Assembly (NCBI GenBank): GCA_023438065.1 | Contig: JAEXRH010000018.1 | Span: forward strand, 1-64,000 | Origin: Spirochaetota bacterium | GTDB taxonomy: Bacteria > Spirochaetota > Spirochaetia > Treponematales > Treponemataceae | DNA length: 64,000 nt | Reading direction: 5' to 3' | Shown here: positions 40,115 to 48,444 of the stretch, in pieces | Position numbering within the stretch: position 1 is the stretch's first letter | Layout of the letters: every line of letters begins with the position of its first letter | Made by a program: the position numbers and the translations under genes | The notes under the pieces: generated by a model | Database searches by the model: none | Seen by the model: only the letters and a program-made list of their open reading frames with translations | What the model was told of the DNA's origin: nothing

Positions 40115-41412
40115 AATGCACGATTCTTCGCCATACCATTGCCGCGGGCGCGCTCCTTTTCGCCTGCTCCTTCTTTTCCCTGCATGCCGCCGATCTTGAC
40201 GCCGGCGTCAATCTCCGTAACGAGACGGCGATCGAGAAAACCGTTTCGGGCGGAGACTCCGAACTCGACCAGCTCGACTCGGCCTCGCTCTGGTTCGAGG
40301 CGTCCAACGCCTCTCCCGACGGACGGGTGTTCTCCCTCTCGGCCCAGGCGAGCTACGAATACGCGGACGACCGCGCGTACCTTTTCAATCTCGACCAGGC
40401 CCAGGCATCGGCCTGGATGCCCGGCACGCTCGGGGACGAAGCGGTCCTCGAAATCTCGGCCGGTCGCTTTCGCTTCGCCGACCCCTCGGCCTTCATCGTG
40501 AACCATGCCGCCGACGGACTCCGGCTGCGGATGCTCAAGCCGGGCATGACGGTCGAGCTTGCGGGCGCGTACACGGGCTTCCTGCTTAACCCGAAAAGCG
40601 ACGTCAGGATGACGGGCACGGACTTCGCCGAGGAAGGCGACGAGGAGGATACTTTCTTCGGTCCCCGGCGCGCTATCGCGGGAGCGATCGTCTCCTTCCC
40701 GAACGCGGGAAAATTCGAGAACGTCTCGCTGTACGCGTACGGTCAGTTTGACCTTCGCGAGGGAAACAAAGACATAGAGATCGATACCCAATATCTGGGA
40801 ATCTCGACGACGAGACCCTACGGGTCAAGCGTCTACGGAGACTTCTTTTTCAACGCCGAATTCGGCCAGATCAGGAACCCGGTCGAGGATACGCGAAACA
40901 TCGCGGGATTCCTCGTCGGCATGGGGCTTCGCTGGTATCGGGAGGATCTTAAGTCCTCCCGGCTCGCGTTCCGGGCGATCGCGTCCCCGCCCGATTACGC
41001 GACCGACATGATCGAGGGAGTCAAGATAGCCTCGGTCGGGTATCTTCCCGTTAGCGAGCCCGATCTCGCCGTGTGCGTATCGCCCGGGCTCAACGCGCTC
41101 GCGATGCTCGAGCTGCGGTATTCGCTCCTCCCCTTCGTGGATTCGGGAAACGAGATGGCGGCGAGGTTCGGTCCCGAGCTCTCGGCGCGCGTGTTCCTCA
41201 GGACCTGGTCCGTCGGGCTCGACTGGATCGAAACCGATCCCGATTCCGATTCATTCTATCTCGGTACCGAGCTCGAGACGAGCTTTGCCTGGCGCGTCCT
41301 GTCCGATGTCGGCGTCGGACTAGACGGGGCGGTGTTCCTTCCCGGCGGCGCGGCGATATCGGATATGGACACCCTTTGGTCGTTCGGATTCAACGTCTCC
41401 GTCAGCCTTTGA
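40111..41412 (+). CDS. Predicted outer-membrane beta-barrel protein
   Basis: A 433-aa exported protein. The signal peptide ends SFFSLHAADLD. The mature sequence is a series of alternating hydrophobic/polar strands with aromatic girdles (SLWFEASNAS, RVFSLSAQASYEY, VSLYAYGQFDLREG) and ends LWSFGFNVSVSL, with a C-terminal hydrophobic residue as in outer-membrane proteins. Specific function unknown. It is flanked by an exported protein and FecR in one operon, and a similar arrangement is seen with FecR/CHASE2 genes in other bacteria. Confidence 0.7.
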   Translation: MKCTILRHTIAAGALLFACSFFSLHAADLDAGVNLRNETAIEKTVSGGDSELDQLDSASLWFEASNASPDGRVFSLSAQASYEYADDRAYLFNLDQAQASAWMPGTLGDEAVLEISAGRFRFADPSAFIVNHAADGLRLRMLKPGMTVELAGAYTGFLLNPKSDVRMTGTDFAEEGDEEDTFFGPRRAIAGAIVSFPNAGKFENVSLYAYGQFDLREGNKDIEIDTQYLGISTTRPYGSSVYGDFFFNAEFGQIRNPVEDTRNIAGFLVGMGLRWYREDLKSSRLAFRAIASPPDYATDMIEGVKIASVGYLPVSEPDLAVCVSPGLNALAMLELRYSLLPFVDSGNEMAARFGPELSARVFLRTWSVGLDWIETDPDSDSFYLGTELETSFAWRVLSDVGVGLDGAVFLPGGAAISDMDTLWSFGFNVSVSL

Positions 41413-41442
41413 CGGATGAGTTTCGATGAAAGGAGGCTTCGC

Positions 41443-42132
41443 ATGAAAAAGTTACTCGCGTCATTCTCGCTCGCGCTTTGTACCGGCGCGTTTCTGTTCG
41501 CGATAGAGGATACCGCGCTCGTCAAATCGGTCACGGGACGGGTCGAGTATCGCTCGAGTACCGGCTCCTGGACGGCCGCGCCCGAGGGAACGAGAGTGCC
41601 CGTCGGCGCGACGATATCCACCGGTTTCGATTCCCGCGCCGTGCTCGAGATCGGCTCGGCCTCGCTCGAGATAGCGCCCCTTACCCGCATGACGATACGA
41701 GAGCTCGTCGAGCGGAACGGGGTCGTCAAGACCGAGCTCAGGCTCCAGGTCGGCAGGGTCAAGGCGCAGGTTAAAAAGGCCGAGGGGATCCAGAACGACT
41801 TCTCGCTCAAGAGCCCCGTCACGACCGCGTCGGTGCGCGGCACGAGCTTCGATTTCGACTCGGTCAACCTCGATGTAACCGAGGGAATCGTTCTCATGAC
41901 CGACCAGTACGCGCAAACGCTCCTCGTCAGGAAGGGTGAAAGCGCTTCCGGGACCGAGGGAGGCCCGATAGCGGGCGGAAGCGGCGCGAGGGAGTCGGCA
42001 TCCACCGTTTCCTGGGATACCTCGGACCTCTCGGGGCCGGGATCGCGCCCGGACGCGGTCGGTTCGGGACAGGACGGCAATGCCGGCATCGAAATGGGGT
42101 CGGTCACGATCCGCTGGCAGTATTCGTATTGA
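41443..42132 (+). CDS. FecR-domain exported protein
   Basis: A 229-aa protein. The signal peptide (KKLLASFSLALCTGAFLFA) is followed by a FecR domain with SVTGRVEYRSSTGSWTAAPE, GATISTGFDSRAVLEIGS and the conserved SPVTTASVRGTSFDF. A Gly/Ser-rich tail follows. FecR domains without a TM-HTH are common in CHASE2/adenylate cyclase neighbourhoods and are thought to act in envelope signalling. The ATG at 41443 follows AAAGGAGG; a longer frame from 41416 is possible but lacks a ribosome site. Confidence 0.85.
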   Translation: MKKLLASFSLALCTGAFLFAIEDTALVKSVTGRVEYRSSTGSWTAAPEGTRVPVGATISTGFDSRAVLEIGSASLEIAPLTRMTIRELVERNGVVKTELRLQVGRVKAQVKKAEGIQNDFSLKSPVTTASVRGTSFDFDSVNLDVTEGIVLMTDQYAQTLLVRKGESASGTEGGPIAGGSGARESASTVSWDTSDLSGPGSRPDAVGSGQDGNAGIEMGSVTIRWQYSY

Positions 42133-42143
42133 AGGAGGATGCC

Positions 42144-42956
42144 ATGAAAAAAGACGCACAAACGGTGTTGCACACGATATCTCGCCCCATCCTCGCGGCG
42201 CTTCTATGCGCGGCGCTCGTGAGCGCGGCGCTCTTTAGCGCGTGTTATTCCCCGCAAGCGACGCGCGACGGAGGGATCGCCATTGACGCGGTATCCTCGG
42301 CGCGAAGCCTCACGACCGCCGAGGGAACGGACCAGATATGGATCGCGGGAATGATCATAGACGAAGCGTTCTCCGACAAGCTCAAGGAGCTCCAGTTCGA
42401 GGAAGACCGCCGAAAAGCGACCGACGGACCGATCAGCGCCGTCGAGGATCTCTGGATCGATCTTGCGCTCAAGTCGACCGTGCGTTTCGAGGGCGGTCGC
42501 CCGTTCTTCCAGTTCCCCATGGCCCGTTTCCCCGCGAGCGCCGCGCCGGCGACGGTGTCGGGCGCTTTCACCATACTCGGCATACCGGCCAACAAGTCGT
42601 ACTACGTCTACCTTCTCGCGCTCGATTCTCCCCTCGAGACGATCGACGATTTCACCGGTGATCCCCTGGCGACCTCGCCCGCGCACTGGTTCGATCCCGC
42701 GCATACCCCCACCTCGGGATACAGCTTCACCTCATCGACGGGCGACGCCATTTACGGGAGCGAGGGAACGGACCTTCCGGCCGGGTGGTACTATTTCACC
42801 GAGTGGGATTCAACCTTTGACGAAGCAACCGGCGAATGGCTTACCCTGAGCGGCACGGTCTGGGCTGACGCGGACGGGAAACCGATAACCGCCCAATCCT
42901 TCACCGTGGAGCCGGGCGAGGCGACAACCGTAAAAACCATCCTCACGGACTGGTAG
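42144..42956 (+). CDS. Lipoprotein (270 aa), last gene of FecR operon
   Basis: No family named. The signal peptide ends ALFSACYSPQ, a lipobox. The mature protein has repeated Gly/Thr/Asp-rich loops and aromatic pairs (GWYYFTEWDSTFDEAT) suggestive of a beta-sandwich surface domain. The ATG at 42144 follows GGAGG, 11 nt after the FecR stop. The next gene is convergent. Confidence 0.65.
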   Translation: MKKDAQTVLHTISRPILAALLCAALVSAALFSACYSPQATRDGGIAIDAVSSARSLTTAEGTDQIWIAGMIIDEAFSDKLKELQFEEDRRKATDGPISAVEDLWIDLALKSTVRFEGGRPFFQFPMARFPASAAPATVSGAFTILGIPANKSYYVYLLALDSPLETIDDFTGDPLATSPAHWFDPAHTPTSGYSFTSSTGDAIYGSEGTDLPAGWYYFTEWDSTFDEATGEWLTLSGTVWADADGKPITAQSFTVEPGEATTVKTILTDW

Positions 42957-42974
42957 CGGATCCGGAAGGGATCG

Positions 42975-43718
42975 TCACTTCGTCGCTTTCCTGAAATCCC
43001 AGGGCGCGACGGGATTCGCTTCCTTCCAGAGTCCCCGACCGGCCTCGCGCGCCTCCCGTTCGAGGCGCGCGAGCGTCTTGTCGTCCGAGTATTGGCGATA
43101 ATGCCAGGCGAGCCCCGCCTCGACGAGCCGCTCGTTGAGCGAGACCCCGTCGACGATGACGTCACCGACGTACCGCCCGTACCGATCGACGTCACGAACC
43201 GTCACCGAAACGGCTTTTTGCGCCGCGAGCGAAAGTGCGAACTCCTTCGCCTTTTGCCCGTAAGCCTGATTGCGTTCGGGGCAATCTATCCCGTTCAGCC
43301 TGACTTTCAATCGCGCCCCGTCGGCAAGAACGATGACCGTGTCGCCGTCGGTCACCGACACGACGGTACCCGCGACGGTAAACGGAAAGGTCCGTTCGGG
43401 GGAACCGGCCGACCCTCCTTGTTCGGGTATCGCTACCGCATCGGAGCCCTCTTCCGCGGTAGCCGCGTCACCTTCCCGCCCGGCGGGAGGATGGCAGATC
43501 CCGCACGGAAGATAGCCCTTTCCGATCGCGTTCTCGAGAGCGAGCGGGATCTTGCTCCGGGAAAGGGCGCTACAGGATTCACGATGGTATTTCGTTCCCG
43601 ATTGCGTCACGTAGACAGTCCGGTCGCTGGCGGCGCATGAGAGCGCGAACGACGCGACAAGAAGACAGGCAAGGATAAGTCGCGCTACTGGATGCCGGAA
43701 ACCTTTCAGGGCGTTCAT
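42975..43718 (-). CDS. Exported thermonuclease-like (SNase) protein with Cys/His-rich N-domain
   Basis: A 247-aa lipoprotein-like nuclease. A signal segment (LILACLLVASFALSCAA) precedes a short Cys/His domain: YVTQSGTKYHRESCSAL then GYLPCGICHPP. The SNase domain follows, with catalytic-type residues RLNGIDCPERNQ and DVDRYGRYVG. A linker of about 40 residues separates them. The Cys/His part looks like a metal-binding module found fused to secreted nucleases. The promoter region carries ACCGGT sites. Start at 43718 with AGGA about 7 nt upstream. Confidence 0.85.
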   Translation of the reverse strand: MNALKGFRHPVARLILACLLVASFALSCAASDRTVYVTQSGTKYHRESCSALSRSKIPLALENAIGKGYLPCGICHPPAGREGDAATAEEGSDAVAIPEQGGSAGSPERTFPFTVAGTVVSVTDGDTVIVLADGARLKVRLNGIDCPERNQAYGQKAKEFALSLAAQKAVSVTVRDVDRYGRYVGDVIVDGVSLNERLVEAGLAWHYRQYSDDKTLARLEREAREAGRGLWKEANPVAPWDFRKATK

Positions 43719-43750
43719 ACGGCAATCCTAGGGTTTTTTGGGGGATTATG

Positions 43751-43880
43751 CTACCGGTTTTTTAGAATGAGTTTACGTGATTTGTATACCTACCGGTAGG
43801 TATACTGATTCAATACTACCTTCTCTATACCTACCGGTAGGTACAGAAATCGTTCTCCACCCTGCCTACCGGCAGGTATA
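43751..43880. repeat. Array of ACCGGT-centred palindromes
   Basis: Four related sites with centres at about 43755, 43794, 43835 and 43870 (spacings 39, 41 and 35 bp). The first is a half-like site (CTACCGGT). The second is a perfect 22-bp palindrome (43784-43805) with core TACCTACCGGTAGGTA. The third (43826-43845) has the same 16-bp core. The fourth (43861-43880) differs at two positions. This looks like a multi-site operator for a dimeric (TetR-like) regulator, shared by the nuclease and rpsU promoters. Too few and too regular to be CRISPR repeats. Confidence 0.75.
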
Positions 43881-43917
43881 GCGCTGTCATAAAAGCGCGA
43901 GATTCAGGGTCATGCGG

Positions 43918-43947
43918 TTGACCAGCCCGCTCTAAATTTGTTATGGT
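43918..43947 (+). promoter_or_regulatory. rpsU promoter
   Basis: TTGACC (43918-43923), 18-nt spacer, TATGGT (43942-43947). The leader of about 36 nt ends with an extended ribosome site, GGAGGTGAT (43976-43984). The array of palindromes ends 38 bp upstream of the -35. Confidence 0.65.
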
Positions 43948-43989
43948 TACTGAACACTGACGGTCGGACCGAGGGGAGGTGATTTATAC

Positions 43990-44199
43990 ATGGCACACAT
44001 CGTCGTAGACGAGTCGGAAAACCTCGAAAAGGCGATCAAGCGTTTCAAGCGCATGGTCGAGAAAGAGGGCATCATTCGCGAGTGGAAGAAGCGCGAGTAC
44101 TACGAGAAGCCCTCCACCATCCTTAACCGGAAAAACAAGGCGCTCCGCCGCAAGCTCATGAAGAAGAGCCGGAATCCGAAGGACCACAAGTCCTATTGA
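43990..44199 (+). CDS. rpsU: 30S ribosomal protein S21
   Basis: A 69-aa basic protein of the small ribosomal subunit with the standard S21 start AHIVVDESENLEKAIKRFKR and a Lys/Arg-rich C-terminus. S21 assists mRNA recognition near the 16S anti-Shine-Dalgarno. The ribosome site GGAGGTGAT is a near-perfect anti-SD complement and the ATG is at 43990. It is monocistronic, with its own promoter and terminator. Confidence 0.97.
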   Translation: MAHIVVDESENLEKAIKRFKRMVEKEGIIREWKKREYYEKPSTILNRKNKALRRKLMKKSRNPKDHKSY

Positions 44200-44225
44200 T
44201 TGTTTCCGGATCTTGCAATGAGCGA

Positions 44226-44257
44226 AAAACCCCGGCCTCCTCGGCCGGGTTTTTTTT
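44226..44257 (+). terminator. Intrinsic terminator of rpsU
   Basis: CCCGGCC (44231-44237) and GGCCGGG (44243-44249) form the stem with a 5-nt loop, followed by eight T bases. Confidence 0.9.
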
Positions 44258-44293
44258 ACCTCCCCCGTTCAGTCCATATCTTCCCGGTTTCAG

Positions 44294-44322
44294 TTGACCT
44301 TTTATTTGAGGCCATCTATTAT
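44294..44322 (+). promoter_or_regulatory. Promoter of the PilZ gene, very short leader
   Basis: TTGACC (44294-44299), 17-nt spacer, TATTAT (44317-44322). The -10 ends 11 nt before the ATG at 44334, so the leader is about 4-5 nt and lacks a ribosome site. Confidence 0.6.
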
Positions 44323-44333
44323 GAAAAGTAGCT

Positions 44334-45344
44334 ATGGGATACGCGACAAGCCAACAACTGGCCAGATACTACGAGCTGTACCAGAATATCGACGTAACCT
44401 TCTCGAAGGAAGTCATCAAGGCGACGGGCTTGGTCCCGCAGCAGATATACGTCAAGGCTTTGGGCGGTCAGTGGCCCTGCGTCATCAATTCGGCGTCCCT
44501 TTCAGGCGCCAAGATCATCTGCGGCATTAAAAGCGGTTTCTACGAGAAGATCCAGCAGGGAAACACCTCGGTCAGCCTCCGGTTTTCGTTTCAGGAAAGC
44601 GATAAAAACGAGCCGATGTCCTTTTTCGTCGCCGCGAAGATAACCGGCTTCAACCAATACGCCGGATCCCCGGATCTCGTCATCGTATGCCTCTCGTATA
44701 CCCAACGGGCCCCGGACGATCTCATCGAGAAGCTCGGCGCCCTCCTCGAGGCGAACGTCAATTCGACCAAACGCCGGGAAGAGCGAATCGTCATGACCCC
44801 CGACGCGATGCGCAAGCTCGGCATACTGCAGAAAGAAACGGTCGTGTTCATCCAGGGTATTCCCCGCCGCTGCATCCTTCGGGATCTCTCCTTTTCGGGA
44901 GCGAAGGTGATCATGGTCGGCATCGCGCCATTCCTGATCAACAAGGACGTCGTGCTCCGCATAGATATCGCCGAACCCCGACTCGCGCTCGGGATCAGGG
45001 GAACGATCGTGCGGACCGAGGACGTCGAGGGACGGAAGGATCTCGTCGCCCTCGCGATAAAGTATAGCGACGCCGAGATCCCGATGGGATACAAGATGCA
45101 AATCAACGGCTATCTCTCGCAGACGCGAAAAACGGCCCTCGGCGAGGCGGAACGCGGGGCGCAGAACGCGGCGGCCCCCGCCAAGCAGGGAACGGCATCG
45201 CCACGGAACGAGACCGGCGAGAAAGCCCCTGACGCCGATAAGCCCGCGCAGGTCGACAAGGGCGACGCTCCCGAGGCGGTCACCGAGGATTCCGGCAACG
45301 CCGCCGCCATTGCCGCTCAAGGACAGATTCCCGCAAAAAACTGA
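44334..45344 (+). CDS. PlzA-like PilZ protein with N-terminal PilZN domain
   Basis: A 336-aa c-di-GMP receptor of spirochaete type. The N-terminal half (1-120) is PilZN-like, with the non-canonical NSASLSGAK at 52-60. The C-terminal half carries the PilZ binding motif RREER (147-151) followed about 33 residues later by DLSFSG (184-189), so c-di-GMP binding is expected. A disordered Ala/Lys/Pro-rich tail begins near 265. In Borrelia, PlzA links c-di-GMP to motility and virulence. The next gene, a TPR protein, starts 80 nt later with its own ribosome site. Confidence 0.85.
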   Translation: MGYATSQQLARYYELYQNIDVTFSKEVIKATGLVPQQIYVKALGGQWPCVINSASLSGAKIICGIKSGFYEKIQQGNTSVSLRFSFQESDKNEPMSFFVAAKITGFNQYAGSPDLVIVCLSYTQRAPDDLIEKLGALLEANVNSTKRREERIVMTPDAMRKLGILQKETVVFIQGIPRRCILRDLSFSGAKVIMVGIAPFLINKDVVLRIDIAEPRLALGIRGTIVRTEDVEGRKDLVALAIKYSDAEIPMGYKMQINGYLSQTRKTALGEAERGAQNAAAPAKQGTASPRNETGEKAPDADKPAQVDKGDAPEAVTEDSGNAAAIAAQGQIPAKN

Positions 45345-45424
45345 CGCAGGCTCACGTTCTCCCGGCAAGGGAGAGACAATGAGCCCGCGAATCCCCACCA
45401 GACGTCATAAAGAGGTTTTATACC

Positions 45425-46570
45425 ATGGCACATCCGCTCGATTCCCTCGTTTTCATTACCATCCCGACCGAACACCGCCTTGCCTCGGCGTTTCCGGGTT
45501 TCGATCCCTCGATTCCCCTTCCCGTCCAGCTCGCCGCGCCCGACGCCGAGTTCAAGGTAACCGAGCTCACCCGGGAGATGATCCTCGCGGGCATCCTCAC
45601 CGTATTCGCCTGGGATCCCGAGAACGCTCAAATCGAGTACTACCGATCGATCATCAAGGCGGTCCATCCCGGCATCCGCGAGGAAATGACCGAGGCCGCC
45701 ATACTGAAAATCCGGAACGGGGATTTCGAGCTCGCCGAGGAGATCTTCCGATCGCTTCGCGGATACGATCCGCAGGACAAGACCACGGTGCTCAACCTCG
45801 CCCTCCTCATGGACGAGCGCGCGGACAGCATGCGAAAGGCGGGGCTCGACGAGGACGCGGACGCCTGCGACGCGAGCGCCTTCGAATTCTACAAGGACGC
45901 GATGACCGCCGAGCCGCCCATCCCCCAGGCCTTCTTCAACGCGGGATTCTTTTATCTCAAGCAACGAAACTACAAGAAGGCGCGGGACTCGCTCGAAACC
46001 TTCCTCAAGACCGAAACGGCCGGGGACGAGACGGCGAAGCACCGGAGGGAAAAGGCGAAAGAGATCATCGACGGCATCTCCGCGCGCGATCTCGACGACG
46101 ATCTTTTCAAGTCGGCCTACGACTTCATCACGATGGGGGACGAGGAGCGCGCCCTCGAGCAGATCAGGCTTTTCATGGAAACTCATCCCCATGTCTGGAA
46201 CGCCTGGTTCCTCCTCGGGTGGGCGCTTCGGCGCCTCGAACGCTGGGAAGACGCCCGCGCCGCGTTCATCCAGGCGCTTGAACTCGGGAAAAAGGAAGGA
46301 TCGGGGATCGAGGCGGGATACGCCGACATCTGCAACGAGCTTTCGATATGCCTCATGGAGCTCGGCAACCTCGCGGAAAGCAAGCGCTGGCTCGTCTCGG
46401 CCCTTGAGTCCGACAGCGAGAACACGAAGATCATCTCGAACCTCGGGATGGTCGCGCTCCGGGAAGGCAACAAGACCGAGGCTGAAGGCTTCTTTCGCAC
46501 CGTGCTCGAGTTCGACCCGAAGGACCGTCTCGCGCTCGAGATGCTCGCGCAGATCGAGAAAGAGGACTGA
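45425..46570 (+). CDS. TPR-repeat protein
   Basis: A 381-aa cytoplasmic protein with at least four to five TPR-like helical pairs, for example FELAEEIFRSLRGYDPQDK, QAFFNAGFFYLKQRNYKKAR and WNAWFLLGWALRRLERWEDA. The N-terminal 60 residues are different and may be a separate beta domain. The role is scaffolding or protein interaction. Its position right after the PilZ gene may imply that it partners the c-di-GMP receptor. The ATG at 45425 follows AAAGAGG. A U-less hairpin lies just after the stop. Confidence 0.75.
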   Translation: MAHPLDSLVFITIPTEHRLASAFPGFDPSIPLPVQLAAPDAEFKVTELTREMILAGILTVFAWDPENAQIEYYRSIIKAVHPGIREEMTEAAILKIRNGDFELAEEIFRSLRGYDPQDKTTVLNLALLMDERADSMRKAGLDEDADACDASAFEFYKDAMTAEPPIPQAFFNAGFFYLKQRNYKKARDSLETFLKTETAGDETAKHRREKAKEIIDGISARDLDDDLFKSAYDFITMGDEERALEQIRLFMETHPHVWNAWFLLGWALRRLERWEDARAAFIQALELGKKEGSGIEAGYADICNELSICLMELGNLAESKRWLVSALESDSENTKIISNLGMVALREGNKTEAEGFFRTVLEFDPKDRLALEMLAQIEKED

Positions 46571-46577
46571 ACCGCCG

Positions 46578-46597
46578 GCGACGGGCCTTCCCGTCGC
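46578..46597. other. Hairpin between convergent genes
   Basis: GCGACGGG (46578-46585) and CCCGTCGC (46590-46597) form an 8-bp stem with CCTT loop, 8 nt after the TPR gene stop. No T-run on either strand. Confidence 0.4.
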
Positions 46598-46603
46598 GCG
46601 CGC

Positions 46604-47089
46604 TTACGGGGCCGGGTTTCCGGCGGCGATCGCGAGGCTTTCGGGAGAGAGGCGGTCGCCGACGGCGATTCCCGCGCGGGTAAACCAGCCTTGCGGAACC
46701 TCGAGCGCGTAACGGACGCTTCGCTCGCTCGAGACCGTCTCGAGGCTGAAGGGCGTCATGTCGTAAATCTCGCGGATAACGCCCGCCGAGTCGAGATACG
46801 CGATCGACAGGGGATGTGGGGTGTTCTTCATCCAGAACGAGAGCTTCTCGTCGGAGCGAAACGCGAATAGCATGCCGGTTCCGTCGGGGATTTTCTTCCG
46901 CCCCATGTACCCGGTTGCCTGCTCCGCCTCGGTCCGGGCAATCTCGCAGTCGACTTCCACGGCGCTTCCGTCCGACCGGACGATCGACAGGATTTCACGG
47001 CTCAAGCGTCGATCCGCGCACGCGAGCGGCAGGAACGAGAGGATCGCCGCGGCGACGGCAACGGACCGCGCGCCACGGCTAAAAATCAC
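46604..47089 (-). CDS. DUF192 family exported protein
   Basis: A 161-aa small exported protein with the DUF192 pattern: EQATGYMGRKKIPDGTGM, LSFWMKNTPHPLSIAYLD and VRYALEVPQGWFTRAGIAVGDRL. Function of the family is unproven. The GTG start at 47089 is preferred because GAGGAG lies 7 nt upstream and it yields a signal peptide (ARSVAVAAAILSFLPLACA); earlier ATG frames overlap the upstream gene and lack a ribosome site. It overlaps the upstream gene's stop by 11 nt. Confidence 0.85.
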   Translation of the reverse strand: MIFSRGARSVAVAAAILSFLPLACADRRLSREILSIVRSDGSAVEVDCEIARTEAEQATGYMGRKKIPDGTGMLFAFRSDEKLSFWMKNTPHPLSIAYLDSAGVIREIYDMTPFSLETVSSERSVRYALEVPQGWFTRAGIAVGDRLSPESLAIAAGNPAP

Positions 47090-47681
47090 GGATGAACTCC
47101 TCGCGCAAGACGTCATAGGCGGCCTTTTCCGTTCCCGAGGCGGCAAGGAGTCCCTTGAAGACCTCCTGGTCGACGTACCTGACGGTAAGCGGGCGCTCAA
47201 GGCTCAGGGTAACCTTTCCGTCGTCCCAAACGGCCTTTTGGGGATCGAGGGTAGCGGGCTCGCCGTATTTCGAGACCAGGGTGGAATAGACCGAAAAGTA
47301 ATCGACGCGGTCGGGATCGAGATTGAAGGTCATCACGTAGAGTTTTTCCTCGTGAAACTGAAACCATGATCGTTTGATGAACGAAGGCCCGACCGTCTCG
47401 ATGAGGCTCCGGTTCATCGTGGGGAGGAGCGACACGTCGCGTTCGCCGCGATAGCCGAATATCGAGTCCGCGACGAGCAAATCCTTGACCGCGTCCATCT
47501 CCATGCCGAGGCTGATCCCGCGATAGGCGTCGGGCAGGGAGCCCTCGCCCGGCGCTTCGGCGGGAGCGGTCGACTTGGCGGGGGGTTTCACGCCTTCGTT
47601 CGTCCCGTCGGCGGCAAAGAGGCCGACGGTCATGCCACAAAGCAGGATCGAGACGCAGATTACGGGAATACGGGCTTTCAT
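47079..47681 (-). CDS. Exported hypothetical protein (200 aa)
   Basis: The signal peptide is clear (ARIPVICVSILLCGMTVGLFA). After a low-complexity linker comes YRGISLGMEMDAVKDLL, a pattern seen in spirochaete exported proteins that bind a small ligand or partner, and a final YDVLREEFIRDF. No family named. TTGAGT-N17-GATTAT ends 6 nt before the ATG, so it is likely leaderless. It is translationally coupled to the DUF192 gene. Confidence 0.65.
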   Translation of the reverse strand: MKARIPVICVSILLCGMTVGLFAADGTNEGVKPPAKSTAPAEAPGEGSLPDAYRGISLGMEMDAVKDLLVADSIFGYRGERDVSLLPTMNRSLIETVGPSFIKRSWFQFHEEKLYVMTFNLDPDRVDYFSVYSTLVSKYGEPATLDPQKAVWDDGKVTLSLERPLTVRYVDQEVFKGLLAASGTEKAAYDVLREEFIRDF

Positions 47682-47687
47682 ATCGAA

Positions 47688-47716
47688 ATAATCGGCACGG
47701 CGGAGGAAAAACTCAA
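47688..47716 (-). promoter_or_regulatory. Promoter abutting the 47681 start
   Basis: On the minus strand TTGAGT (47711-47716), 17-nt spacer, GATTAT (47688-47693). Gap to ATG is 6 nt. Confidence 0.5.
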
Positions 47717-47729
47717 GCCATGCCGGCTT

Positions 47730-48206
47730 CTAGCGCTCGTCATAGCAGTTCGCGACCACGAAACTGAGAATCTGCCTGAATACGTCGAGATCCTTGAGCT
47801 TCGCCTCGTTGTACTTCGAGTAGAAATCGCCCGCGTTGTCGAAATAGATATCGCTGTTGATCGTCTTCCAGACGGAATGTTCGTTATAGACCCGGATTCC
47901 GGCGCTCGAGGTCTGATACTTGAGCTTCTTCATCAGCATGAGCTCGACGAGCCATCCCGATTTCGTCTCCGTTTTATAGATGATATCCTTGAACTCGATC
48001 GAAAAGTCGCACCGGTGGAAACGGAAGTTGATCGCGAGGGCGCTCTGGTCTTCCTTGTCCGCCTGGATCCCGACATCCCCGAGCCATTGCTGAAAGAGGC
48101 GAATCTTGGCGTCGATCACCCCAAGGAGCCTGTCCTGGACTTCGGAGAAAAGCTCGAGCGATTCCTTGAAATTGCTTTCGTCAAACTCGTATTTGAAACA
48201 ATCCAT
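47730..48206 (-). CDS. Hypothetical cytoplasmic protein (158 aa)
   Basis: No family recognised. Mixed alpha/beta sequence with acidic helices at the N-terminus (MDCFKYEFDESNFKESLEL) and conserved-looking aromatic pairs (WLVELMLMKKLKYQ, VWKTINSDIYFD). No signal peptide or metal motif. AGAAGGGG lies 5-6 nt before the ATG. It has no obvious operon partner. Confidence 0.6.
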   Translation of the reverse strand: MDCFKYEFDESNFKESLELFSEVQDRLLGVIDAKIRLFQQWLGDVGIQADKEDQSALAINFRFHRCDFSIEFKDIIYKTETKSGWLVELMLMKKLKYQTSSAGIRVYNEHSVWKTINSDIYFDNAGDFYSKYNEAKLKDLDVFRQILSFVVANCYDER

Positions 48207-48413
48207 GGTTTTCCCCTTCTGCCTCCATCATAACCCCCATTTCGGTTTTTTACCAATCGGTATCATGCGGAAACGCGCTCTTCCCGGGAGAATCCGTCAT
48301 GGGCAGCCGTTCGCCCGAGGCGCACCGTCAATGCCGCGGAGTATTCCGCCTCCGGCGAAATGCCCCAAACCGAAAATGAACCATGCCGCTTTCGGAGCCC
48401 GATTCCAGCCTGT
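48207..48413. other. Intergenic region without recognised gene
   Basis: About 200 bp upstream of the tandem hairpins. It includes the likely promoter region for the 48206 gene (AT-rich around 48230-48260). I see no RNA gene or open frame worth calling. Confidence 0.4.
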
Positions 48414-48442
48414 GGAGTTTACTGCCCCAGGCAGTAAACTCC
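48414..48442. repeat. Perfect 13-bp hairpin with GAGTTT/AAACTC arms
   Basis: Arms 48414-48426 and 48430-48442 are perfectly complementary with a CCA loop. No T-run follows, so termination by this element alone is unlikely. The arm core is shared with the 24-53 hairpin. Confidence 0.5.
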
Positions 48443-48444
48443 AA

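Noticed and set aside
43751..43880. CRISPR-like array
   Set aside because: Only four sites, palindromic rather than repeat-spacer, and two copies are degenerate. Operator array fits better.
44294..44530. Alternative open frame at the PilZ start
   Set aside because: It is out of frame with the PilZ domains and ends within them; the ATG at 44334 gives the whole conserved protein.
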